Origin: DATAYA01 sp963754235
GTDB lineage: Bacteria > Pseudomonadota > Alphaproteobacteria > Acetobacterales > Acetobacteraceae
NCBI GenBank assembly: GCA_963754235.1
Contig: CAVWFK010000007.1
Location: 1 to 64,000, forward strand
DNA: 64,000 bases
Reading direction: 5' to 3'
Shown: one piece after another, positions 1 through 8,920 of the stretch
Numbering within the stretch: the stretch's first letter is position 1
How the letters are laid out: the number at the start of each line of letters is the position of its first letter
Translations under genes and position numbers: made by a program
Notes under the pieces: generated by a model
What the model was told of the DNA's origin: nothing
The model's database searches: none
The model's input: only the letters and a program-made list of their open reading frames with translations

Positions 1-72
1 TTGATAATACGTAACTGAAAGTTGAGTAGGTGTACCATGGCCAATTGCTAAACCAGGCTCGCAGCTGATCAT

Positions 73-1368
73 TCACGGCGGCAAATGGATCAGGCCGCCG
101 TCGTAACCGCTTTGCTTTGGCTTCGGCTGTGTCCGTCGGGCGTACCTCTCCTCCCTTCCACGCGATACGCAGGCCGGCAAGGAACTGATCAAGCTCGGCG
201 TCGCCGGCCTCGCTGCGTCGGTAGTCATCGGCGCGTCGGCGATCTCGACCAGCTGCTGCTGCACAGAACGCACTTCGCGCAGCAGGACGAATCGGATCCA
301 GCGTGGCATAGACCGCATGCAACCGGCTCTTGGTCTCCTCGGGGCTGCGGGGATCCGCCATCAGCCGCTGGAACGCGGTCGCTGCTGGGTGATAGCGCTT
401 GCGCACTTTCGCGCCGTCGCGTGCCTTCTCCGCCAACTTGAACGAGGGCTGGAAGAAGTTCACGAACAGCCGCGTCGTTGCATAGAGCTCTGCCAGGGCT
501 GCTGCGGCCTCCAGACCTTCGAAGCGCCGGTAGCCCACGATGCGCCGCACCACCGCCCCGTTCTTCTGCTCAACCCAGGCCTGGTCGTTCTTGCGATAGG
601 GCCGGCAACGCGTGAACGCGATGCCCGCGGCCTGGCAGTAGTCGCGGACGGTCTCGTTCATGAACACGCTGTCGTTGTCGGTGTCGAAGCCGAGCAGATC
701 AAGGGCAGCAGCTTGCGCAACTCCGTCCAGCACCTCGGTCAGCAGCCCCTGTTCGCGCACCAGCAGCGGCGCGCACTCCGTCCAGCCGGTGGCGATGTCG
801 GTCAGCACCAGCGTCTGGATGAAGCTGCCGCTCGACGCTCGGGCCGCTATGCGCCACCAGATCGGCTTCGACAAAACCGGGCGGCGGATCCTGCCAGTCG
901 GAGAAGGTGCGAACCGGCACGCTGCGCCGGACCGCAGCCGATGGTGGCGAGCGGTGGCGGACGACGCCCTCCCGCCCGCTCTCGAATCTCGCGCAGAGCC
1001 CGATCGATCGTCGCAGCGCTGATCGCCAGCAGCCCGGTGCGCACCTCCGGGGCAAGCTGCAAATGACCGTGCCGCTCCATCGCCTCGATCAGAATCGGCA
1101 TCAGCGGCTTCAGCCGCTTGCCGCAGATCCGATCGGACGCCTCCCAGATCACGATCAACGCCTCGCGGACCGCCTCATCGTAGACGCGGCGAGCGGGCCG
1201 AGGGCCAGTCCGTCGGCCACCCTGGCCGCGGCCGAGCAAGCCGTGCCGCGTGCTTGCGGTGAAATCCCGTCACCGCAACGAACTCGTCCAGGATGCGGCC
1301 CCGTTCGCCACGATCGCTCGGGCATAACGCTCCGCGATCGCTCCCACCAACTCGTCTCGTGTCGCCAT
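73..1368 (-). pseudogene. DDE integrase-core transposase, frameshifted (ISNCY-like)
   Basis: Broken transposase read on the minus strand from an ATG at 1368. The N-terminus has MATRDELVGAIAERYA, then switches frame to ILDEFVAVTGFHRKHA (helix-turn-helix region). Further pieces include ICGKRLKPLMPILIEAMERH, then the catalytic core with EADLVAHSG (first Asp), a FDTDND stretch near 680 (second Asp) and WVEQKNG near 580 (Glu). The tail carries REVRSVQQQLVEIADAP. At least four frame changes are needed to join them, so no full protein can be made as the sequence stands. I recognise the protein as a common integrase-core transposase of alphaproteobacteria. Assignment to ISNCY rather than IS481 is from memory and uncertain. 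Confidence 0.75.
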
Positions 1369-1411
1369 GCTGACCCGCCTCATCTCTGACCCCGCCGCTC
1401 AACTCCGGCGG

Positions 1412-1469
1412 GCAACAAATCAGGTGAGGCAACGACCAGTCCTCCGGCAACATTTCAGGCGAGGCAACG
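1412..1469. repeat. Tandem 23-bp repeat pair at the transposase-proximal IS end
   Basis: Positions 1412-1434 and 1447-1469 are near-identical 23-mers (core CAGGTGAGGCAACG versus CAGGCGAGGCAACG), each preceded by CTCCGG. They lie just upstream of the transposase start at 1368 and about 30 bases before the accC remnant begins. They look like transposase-binding repeats at the IS terminus. No matching inverted copy is visible in positions 1-72, so the left end may be outside the window or lost. Confidence 0.5.
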
Positions 1470-1499
1470 CGATCCTCATCCAGATTGTCGCGCTAAACA

Positions 1500-2175
1500 G
1501 GTTACGGCTTCCTCTCGGAAAGTGCAGAATTCGCCGCGCGGATCGAAGAGGCCGGGCTTGTGTTCGTCGGCCCGAGCGCTGCCTCCATCAGGACCATGGG
1601 CGACAAGGTCGCGGCCAAGCGCGCAATGCGCCGTGCCGGCGTCCCATGCGTGCCCGGTCCCGACGAGCCGCTCCGGGATGACCCGGCCGCCATCCGGGCG
1701 ATCGCCGACGAGATAGGCTACCCAGTCATCATCAAGGCGGCCGGCGGCGGGGGCGGACGCGGCATGCGTGTCGTCATCGAGATGAACACGCGGCTCCAAG
1801 TCGAGCATCCCGTGACCGAGATGACGACGGGAAATCACATCGTTCAGCACCAGTTGCGTGTGGCGTGCCGCGAGAAGCTGTCCCTCGAGCAGGGTTCGGT
1901 GCTGTGCACCGGCCACGCATTCGAATGCCGGATCAACGTTGAGGACCCAAGCAGTTTTGCACCGTCGCCCGGGCGCATTACCGAGTGGAGCGTGCCTGGC
2001 GGCTTTGGCGTGCGCGTGGACAGTCATGCAGGTGCGGGATACCACGTGCAGCCCTACTATGACTCCATGATCGCCAAGCTGATCGTGCACCGCGCAACCC
2101 ACGAGGACGCCCTTGCCCGCATGCGCCTGGCCCTGCGCGAGATGCATATCGGGGGGCATCCGGACCAACTTGCCG
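1500..2175 (+). pseudogene. accC: Acetyl-CoA carboxylase biotin carboxylase remnant
   Basis: Remnant of the ATP-grasp biotin carboxylase subunit. It starts abruptly at GYGFLSESAEFAARIEEAG (normally about residue 80) with a stop codon just upstream at 1494, next to the IS end. The glycine-rich ATP loop AAGGGGGRGMRVV is present, but it is joined in frame to IEMNTRLQVEHPVTEM, so roughly 110-120 residues of the central ATP-grasp domain are missing. The C-terminal part AFECRINVEDPSSFAPSPG is normal up to LREMHIGG. A run of six G at 2151-2156 (five expected) then shifts the frame before the sequence runs into IS6-like transposase near 2176. It cannot be functional. Confidence 0.85.
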
Positions 2176-2179
2176 TTAC

Positions 2180-2848
2180 ACCAAGCGATTCAGCCACGCA
2201 GTCTGGCTGTATCACGTCTTCAGTCTCAGTTTGCGAGACGTCGAGCTGATCCTGGCCGAGCGCGGCGTGATCGTGACCCACGAGAGTATCCGGCATTAGT
2301 GCCGGAAATTCGGTGCGGACTTCGCCAAGCGGCTCCGGAGGCGGCGGCCCAGGCCGGGAGACACCTGGCACCTCGACGAGGTGTTCATCCAAATCAATGG
2401 CGCGCTGCACTATCTCTGGCGGGCGGTGGATCAGCACGGGGTCGTGCTCGACATCTTCGTGCAGGATCGCAGGAATGCGGCCGCGGCGAAGCGCTTCTTC
2501 AAGCGCCTTCTGCAGGGGCTGAAGTACAAGCCGAGGCGCCTCATCACCGACGGCCTGCGCAGTTACGGTGTTGCGCATCGGGAGGTCATGCCCGATGCCC
2601 GCCACCGGACAAGCCGTTATCTCAATAATCGTGCCGAGAATTCGCATCGGCCCACCCGAAGGCGAGAGCGGCAAATACAGCGGTTCAAGTCGTCGGCTCA
2701 GGCGCAGCGGTTCCTCTCGGCGCACGGCATGATCTACGGTCACTTCCGGCCACGTCGGCATCTCATGGGAGCCGATGCCTATCGTCGTGCTCGCGCAAAC
2801 GCCTTCCGGACTTGGGAACAGGAGATCTGTCCCGGTGTGGCGGGATAG
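2180..2848 (+). pseudogene. IS6-family transposase with internal stop
   Basis: Reads SHAVWLYHVFSLSLRDVELI, the N-terminal part of IS6/IS26-type transposases, then ESIRH-stop-CRKFG. The TAG at 2297-2299 stands where the family has Trp. Downstream the DDE domain is complete: DTWHLDEVFI (first Asp), LITDGLRSYG (second Asp), NNRAENSHRPTRRRERQ (Glu). The C-terminus ends at a stop at 2848. The first 10-15 residues of the family (the YRFPPEVI region) are absent, so the element is truncated at its left end where it abuts the accC remnant. Confidence 0.85.
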
Positions 2849-3005
2849 AGCTGCCGCATCTCCCGTCATCGCTCGAACTCGCCCGCTCCCTCGTTAATTT
2901 GCCAATGCCGTCAGCACACGCGCTACGGCGTGAACGGACCAAGCTCTCCGATCTCGATCGGTTTCTCGAGGAGAACACCACGCAGTACGCATAGGGAAAG
3001 GACGG
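2849..3005. other. Intergenic, no supported gene
   Basis: Stretch between the IS6 remnant and the M24 peptidase remnant. The plus frame stays open to 2994 but is only a run-on of an unrelated frame. I see no gene, repeat or terminator. Confidence 0.5.
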
Positions 3006-4190
3006 CTACGAGACGATGGGCATCGCGGGTACGGCCCGAACCGAGAGCAGTTCCGGAGCTGCCTCGGTAACGAGGATGTTCTCCTCGTGCACCATCACCT
3101 TACGGGCGCCGCCCGCGGCCTCGTAGGCGATGCCCGGCTCGATCGTGATGACCATCCCCGGCTCGAGCACGGTCTGGTCATCCGGATGGATGGAAGGAGG
3201 CTCGGTCAGCGCCAGGCCGAGCCCGTGCCCCATGCGCCCGACGCTGGCGCCGCGCACGGCGTCCTCGCCGAGCCGTGTCGGCCATCGCGCGCCAGACGTC
3301 GCCCGCTGTCCGGCCCGGCCGCGCCGCCGCGATGCCCGCATCAGTGGCCGCATAAACGAGATCGTGCGCGCGGCGGCCGACGTCGTCGGAGGGCCGAATG
3401 CGAAGTTGCGGTCGAAGTCGCAATAGTAGCCGTCCACGGTCGAGCCAGTGTCGATGATCAGCACGTCGCCGACTTCCAGGCGCCGGTCGCCGGGGTTGGA
3501 GTTGATGGTCTCGTACCGCCCAGCCGGATGCGGCGACCATGTAGGGGATCTTCTCGATGCCGCCTCGGAACAGCTCGATCTGCAGCGCGACGCACGCGTC
3601 GCGCTCCGTCATGCCCGGCCGCAGGTGAGTCCGGCAGCGCTGCGAAGCCGCGCGAGACGATCTGCGCGGCGGCGCGGATCCGGGCGATCTCGGCCGGGGA
3701 CTTCACCATGCGCAGGCGGAACATCAGCGCGCTGGCGTCTTCGAACGTGCGCGGCGCGATCGCCTTTCAACGCGCAAGATAGTCGAGCAGCGGCATGCGG
3801 ACTTGGGTCTCGGGGCCGAGCTCGGCGCCGATGCGGTCAGGCTCGCCGCTCACTTCGAGCAGCGCGTCTCCGCAGCAGGCTCACGCCGTCGTCCGCGGGC
3901 CTGGGGCGCAGGCCAGGTCCGGATATCGGCAGATCCAGGATTGCTGGCGCATGCCGACGAGGCTGCCGGTCGGGACCATCGCGATCGGGTCGCGCCTGGC
4001 CGGGACGATCAGGAACATCGGGCGCGTGGGCATGACCCAGGTCTGCGCGTGCAGGCCGCTGAAATAGCGGAAATTCATTTCGGTCGTGACCAGCAGCGCT
4101 GCCAGGCCACGCTCCGCCATCAGCCTCTGCGCGCGCGCGACCCGGCCCTGGTACTCGGCTCGCGTAAACGGCGGCAGCGTCGGCCGTCAT
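3006..4190 (-). pseudogene. M24 family metallopeptidase (Xaa-Pro-type), frameshifted
   Basis: Last gene of the 8.1-3.0 kb operon. Fragments in order: MAERGLAALLVTTEMNFRYF and MVPTGSLVGMRQQSWI (N-terminal creatinase-like domain), LRMVKSPAEIARIRAAAQIV, then the pita-bread domain. That domain has DTGSTVDGYYCDFDRNFAFG (two metal-binding Asp), GRMGHGLGLALTEPPS (His), MVITIEPG (Glu) and VMVHEENILVT (Glu). All metal ligands are present, but about five frame changes are needed. It is a paralogue of the intact M24 gene at 8917-10128, matching it along its whole length. The start ATG at 4190 overlaps the stop of the upstream ATPase gene (ATGA), so translational coupling survives despite the broken frame. 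Probable role: cleavage of an imported peptide-like or amide substrate (inference). Confidence 0.85.
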
Positions 4191-5324
4191 GGGAACTCGT
4201 CTCCTATCGGTTTAGGCGGAAGCGTCATGACCGCGCCGGGCAGCGGCAGCACATCGACGCCGCCGCTCGGCTGCCATTGCCCTCCGGCACGCGGGCGCGT
4301 TCGCGAGATGGACGAGCAGCGGAACGTCTCCTGCCAGCCGCACATAGGCCGCCGAGCGCGCGCCGAGATAGACGACGCGCTGCACCTCCCCGCGCAGCAC
4401 GCCCCGCCGCCCGGCAAGCGAGCCCGCTGGCGCGAGCTCGGATGTGCTCGGGCCGGATGAAGATCGGGAACCGCTCGCCCGGGCAGGCATGCAGCGCCGA
4501 GCTCGTGCTCCAGCGCGACCCGGCCGGCCTCGCCGAGATCGAGCTCCCAGCCGGAGCCGCACGCGGTTCGGCGCAAGCGTGCCTTCCAGCCGGTTGCAGC
4601 GCCCCATGAACTCGGCCACGAACACCGACGCTGGTGCGCCGTAGACCGCTTCCGGCGATGCCGATCTGCTCGACGCGGCCGGCATTCATGATGACGATGC
4701 GGTCGGACATCGCCATCGCCTCGTCCTGATCGTGCGTGACGTGCACGGTCGCCATGCCCGAGCCGGAGCTGCAGCTCCCGCACCTCCTCCTGCATCCGGC
4801 TGCGCAGGCGTGCGTCGAGATTGGAGAAGGGCTCGTCGAGCAGCAGCGACCGAGGCGCCGGCCGCCAGCACGCGGGCGATCGCCACGCGCTGCTGCTGGC
4901 CGCCGGAGAGCTCGTGCGGGCCAGCGGTCCTCGAACCCGCTGCAGCTGCACCAGGTCGAGCGCCCAGCGCACGCGTTCGGCGATCTGCCTTGCGGCTCTT
5001 GGCGCTGCATCCGCGGGCCGAAGCCGACATTGCCGCGCACCGTCATATGCGGAAACAGGGCGTAGTTCTGGAACAGCAGTCCGACGTCGCGCCGATACGG
5101 CGGCGCCTCGGTGATGTCGCGCCCGCGCAGCAGCACCTGGCCCTCATCGGGCAGCAGGAAGCCGGCGATCATCCGCAAGCGTCGTCGTCTTGCCGCAGCC
5201 GGACGGCCCGAGCAGCGAGACGAACTCGCCCTGCCGCACCGCGAGCGAAACGTCCTCCACCGCCGCGACTCGCGCCGAACCGCTTGACGAGACCGCGCAA
5301 CTCCAGCTCGGGCGCCGCGCTCAT
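4187..5324 (-). pseudogene. ABC transporter ATPase (PotA/FbpC-like), frameshifted
   Basis: ATP-binding subunit of the importer encoded by this operon. It starts MSAAPELELRGLVKRFG at 5324. Later pieces in changing frames include RMIAGFLLPDEGQVLLRGRD, YRRDVGLLFQNYALFPHMTV (Q-loop), HELSGGQQQRVAIARVLA (signature), SRTIRTRRWRCPTASS out of frame, and FPIFIRPEHIRARASG (TOBE region). The final GAVMTLPPKPIGDEFP ends in a stop at 4187 that overlaps the ATG of the M24 gene. Length matches the roughly 370 residues of the family once about eight indels are corrected. Ends and overlaps are intact, so the damage is limited to 1-base indels. Confidence 0.8.
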
Positions 5325-6154
5325 CGCGACAATCCGACCAAGCCGCCCGAGCGCGAGCAGCCGGTTGATGATCAGCAGGACCGAGAGCGTGATCAGCAGC
5401 ACGCAGGTGCTGAGGGCGGCGATGCTGGGATCGATGAAGTATTGCATGACCTGATACAGCCAGGGCGGCAGCGGCTGCACCTCGCCGGAGAACAGGAAGA
5501 AGGTGACGGTGAAATTGGAGAACGAGGTCAGCCAGGCGAAGATCGCCCCGGCGAGCACGCCGCGCGCGGATGCCGGGCAAGGTGATCAGGAAGAACGTCG
5601 CGATCCGGCCGGCGCCGAGATTCATCGCCGCCTCCTCGAGCCGCACGTCCAGCGTCTCCAGGCTCGCCGCGACAGTCACGACGACATAGGGCAGCGTAAT
5701 GATGAGGTGCCCGAGCAGCAGCCGCAACCAGGTCGGCACGCCGCCGATCTAGCTGAACCACAGCACGAGCCCGATGCCGGTCACGATCTGCGGGAATAGC
5801 AGCGGCAGGAGGAAGAGCTGCCGCAGCAGCTGCCGTCCCGGAAAGCGGAACCGATGCAGCGCGAACGCGGCCGAGCGTGCCGGCGACGACGGCGCCGGCT
5901 GTGCTCGCGAGTCCGAGCCAGATGCTGGTCACGACCGAATCGACGAGGCCCGGCTTCACGCCCGGGCACCTCGCGCACGAGGTCCCAGAGCGCCGAATAC
6001 CACTGGAACGAAAACCCGGTCGGCGGAAAATGGACGGTCAGGCCGTTGTTGAACGAGGCGAGCAGGATGAACGCCAGCGGGCTTTCCAGATAGCAGAAGA
6101 ACACGCACGACATAGCGCGACCAGCAGCGCGCTCCCGATGCCGTGCGCCCTCAT
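5321..6154 (-). pseudogene. ABC transporter permease 2 (PotC-like), frameshifted
   Basis: Inner-membrane permease of the 8.1-3.0 kb operon. It starts at 6154 (MRAHGIGSALLVAL), overlapping the end of permease 1 by ATGA. Hydrophobic pieces follow: YLESPLAFILLASFNNGL, FPPTGFSFQWYSALW, LLLGHLIITLPYVVVTVAAS, then the cytoplasmic EAA loop LEEAAMNLGAGRIATFFLIT, AIFAWLTSFSNFTVTFFLFS and CVLLITLSVLLIINRLLALG. The EAA motif identifies a binding-protein-dependent permease. Several frame changes are required. The expected stop in ATGA at 5321-5324 is present in the correct frame. Confidence 0.8.
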
Positions 6155-7020
6155 GCCGGCCCGCCGCTCGTCGAGCCAGAGCGCGCCGGTAGAACAGAGA
6201 GAAGGGCGAGCACGAAGCAGACCAGCAACACGGATTGCGCCGCGCCGCGCGGCCAGTTCGAGCGTCGCGAACATGGTCTGCCGCATCAGCATCGTCATCA
6301 CGGTCACGTTGCCGCCGCCAAGCACGAGCGGTGCGACGAAGGCGCTCATCGACAGCGCGAAAACCAGCAGCGTGCCGGCAACGATGCCCGGAAGGCTGAG
6401 CGGAAGCGTGATGTGCAGGAAGGTGCGCAGCGGCGAGGCACGCAAGTTCATCGCCGCCTCGCGCAAGCGCCGGGTTGATCCGCTCCAGCACCGCCGCCAG
6501 CGGCAGGACCATGAACGGCACCATCTCATGGATCAGCTCGAGCACGACCGACAGCTCGGTGTAGATCAGCCGCTGCGGCGCCGGCCAAAGCCGCAGCTCC
6601 GACCATGATCGTGTTCACCGGCCCCGCCGAGCCGAGCATGACGATCCAGCCGTAGGCCCGGATCAGCACGTCGGTCAGCATCGGCGTGACCAGGAGGAAC
6701 ATCAGCAGGCCGCGATACCGCCCGGCCCGGGTGATCGCGACCGCGACCGGATAGCCCAGCAGCAGGCAGGCGAGGGTGACGATGAGGCTGATCCGCAGCG
6801 TGGTGACCAGCGGCCCGCTGCTGCGCCGGGTCGAGGAACAGGTTCGCGTAGTTCCTGAGCGTCCAGGCCGGCACCATCGGTCCGGACCGGATCCCAGCCG
6901 TTGAAGCTGTAGCGCAGCAGGATCGCGCAGGCGGCGACCAGGGAGAGCAAGGATCAGCAGACCCGGCGACGAGCAGGGCGAACGCCGGCCAGACCTTGAG
7001 CGGCTCGCCTGACGGTGCAT
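6151..7020 (-). pseudogene. ABC transporter permease 1 (PotB-like), frameshifted
   Basis: First permease, starting at ATG 7020, 15 bases after the binding-protein stop. In order: LSLVAACAILLRYSFNGWDP, VPAWTLRNYANLFLDP, TTLRISLIVTLACLLLGYPV, LLMFLLVTPMLTDVLIRAYG, ELIHEMVPFMVLPLAAVLER, the EAA loop REAAMNLRASPLRTFLHITL, and LVFALSMSAFVAPLVLGGG. These are the membrane segments and EAA motif of PotB/FbpB-type permeases. At least five frame switches break the gene. The stop overlaps the next start (ATGA at 6151-6154). Confidence 0.8.
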
Positions 7021-7034
7021 GCCGACCCGAGCGC

Positions 7035-8086
7035 TCAGCGCGTCATGATCGGGTTCCACTTCTCGATGATTTCCGGCCGCTTCTCGATCAGCTTCAGCCG
7101 ATCGAACTGGATCGCGTTGCGGAACTGCTCCGGCGTGTGGACCATGTAGGGCGCGACATCGGGCGGAAGCTGCGCCTTCGGATTGGTCGGGCCGTACCAG
7201 AGCTCGCGCCCCAACCCGGCCTGCGCCTCCGGCGACAGCGCCTGGTCGATGAAGGCATAGGCGACCTCGCGATCCCCCTTGCCGCCCTTCACCAGGGCCG
7301 CGGAACCGGTGATGCTGAAGTAGCCCTCCTTCAGGTCGGTGGTCATCGCGATCTTGTAGCCGCGATCGATGTAGGGCTTGAAGTAATATGGGATGTCGAC
7401 CGCCAGCACCGCGTCGCCGTTCTGCAGCGCCTCGGCATCCAGCGCGCGGTTCTCGAGGAACGCGTAGACCTGCGGTCGGAACGCTTCGAGCTTCGGCCAG
7501 GCCGGAGCGAGATTGTCGAGGCTGCCGCCGCCCAGCCGTGCCGCCATCAGCGTGAACAGCAGCGCCTGGGTGTCGTTGATCGACGGGCTCGAGCACCTTC
7601 CGCTTGTATTGCGGGTTCCAGAGGTCGTTCCACGACGTCGGCGCCGCGCCCTTGGTCGGGTTGTATAGCAGCGTGGTGATGTAGTTGAAGATGCCGATCC
7701 CGTACCCGCCGTCGACGACATAGCCCGGGTAAACGTCCTTCGCGTTGGGCATCTTGACAGGTCGAGCTTGTCGAGCACGCCCTCCCGGTCGAGCGTGAAC
7801 ACGCCGACATCGTCGAGGAAGATGACGTCGAGCTGCGGGTCGCCCTTCTGGGCCCGAACCTTGGCGATCGAGGCGGAGGTGTTGCCCTCCTCGACCACCA
7901 CGCGCGCGCCGGTCTGCTTGACGAAGGGATCGACGATGTATTTCGCGGATCACCAGCCCGTCGCTGCCGCCCCAGAACTGAACCCGGATCGTCCGGCCCT
8001 CGAACTGGGCTGCCGCGTGTGCTCCGGCAGGCTGACAGCAGCGGCAGCCCGGCGGCCGACGCAATCAGCTCTCTGCGTGACAGCAT
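7035..8086 (-). pseudogene. Extracellular solute-binding protein (PotD-like), frameshifted
   Basis: Periplasmic binding protein of the importer. The start at 8086 is set by a strong Shine-Dalgarno sequence (GGAGGAAAGAC before ATG). The N-terminus MLSRRELIASAAGLPLL has a Tat/Sec-like signal; in another frame AGAHAAAQFEGRTIRVQFWG gives the cleavage region and mature start. Then VVEEGNTSASIAKVRAQKGD, QLDVIFLDDVGVFTLDREG and GGYGIGIFNYITTLLYNP are found. A long intact C-terminal half runs to EIIEKWNPIMTR. Frame changes lie near 8035, 7946, 7753 (one base missing) and 7578 (an extra C in CCC). The fold and the PotB/PotC-type neighbours suggest a polyamine-, opine- or Fe-type substrate class, but the ligand is unknown. 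Confidence 0.8.
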
Positions 8087-8133
8087 GTCTTTCCTCCGAT
8101 CGACGACGTTGATGCAGAGATGATCCGGAAACC

Positions 8134-8163
8134 ATCTTGTCCGACAAGCAGGTAGGCTGTCAA
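8134..8163 (-). promoter_or_regulatory. Promoter and GntR operator for the 8.1-3.0 kb operon
   Basis: A perfect palindrome CTTGTC-C-GACAAG lies at 8136-8148 and contains TTGTCCGACAA. This matches the FadR-subfamily GntR operator pattern TnGTnnnACnA. On the minus strand a TTGACA -35 box (8163-8158) is followed, after 18 bases, by CAAGAT (8139-8134) as a possible -10, so the operator overlaps the promoter. The site lies 50 bases before the binding-protein start and 78 bases before the divergent GntR gene. It is the expected place for repression and autoregulation. Confidence 0.65.
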
Positions 8164-8225
8164 TAGCGCCAGGCACATGACCGGAAAGACGCCGCACCCG
8201 CTTCGAGCCCGTTCAACGCACTTCG

Positions 8226-8920
8226 ATGACGCCAGCACGTGCTCGACCAGATCCTAGCCGAGATCCGCGCCGGCCGGATCAGGCCCGGCGAGCGGCTGCC
8301 GTCCGAGCGTGTGCTGATGGAGGCGTTCGCGGTCGGGCGGTCCACCGTGCGCGAGGCACTGCAACGGGCTGGTCACCCTCGGCCTGGTCAGCAGCCGCCA
8401 GGGCAGGGGGGCAGTCGTGATAACTCAGGCTGAGAGCCCGGTCGCCAAGCTGCGTCGGACCGCCGATCTGGAGCAGCTCAACAAGCGGGCGCTGCTCGAC
8501 TTGCTGGAGGTCCGTGAGGCGCTCGAGGGAAAGGCCGCCGAGTTCGCCTCGCGACGGGCCACGCCCGACGACATCGCCGAACTTCAGCGCCAGCACGACG
8601 CGGTGGAGCGGGACGTGCTCGCGCAGCGCAGCTATTTCCGTGCCAACACGGCCTTCCACAAAGCGATCGCGACCGCCGCGCACAACCCGGTGCTGGCGGA
8701 ATCGATTCGCCTCCTGATCGGTCAGGTCCGCGAATACCGCGAGCGGCTCATGCGCGAGATGACCCTCATGCCCCGTCGCGACGTGCTCGAGCACCAGGCG
8801 ATCTTGACCGCGATCCGCCGCCGAGACCCCGACCGCGCGCGCGAGGCGATGGTCGCGCACATCAGAAGCTTCGCCCGCATCATCGAGGGCCACGACAGTG
8901 CCGAGGCAACGGCGTCATGA
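8226..8920 (+). pseudogene. GntR regulator, FadR/FCD type, two 1-base insertions
   Basis: DNA-binding regulator of the divergent import operon. The winged-helix domain reads LAEIRAGRIRPGERLPSERV, then AFAVGRSTVREAL. The C-terminal FCD ligand-binding domain has LLEVREALEGKAAEFASRRA, then ANTAFHKAIATAAHNP and ends in RDPDRAREAMVAHIRSF. Two extra bases are evident. The start ATG at 8226 gives MTQHVLDQIL only if one C of 8232-8233 is removed (otherwise a GTG at 8239 is the start). GGG at 8366-8368 must be GG for REALQRLVTLGLVSSRQGRG to read through. The stop overlaps the next gene's ATG (8917). An operator matching this subfamily is at 8136-8148. Confidence 0.8.
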
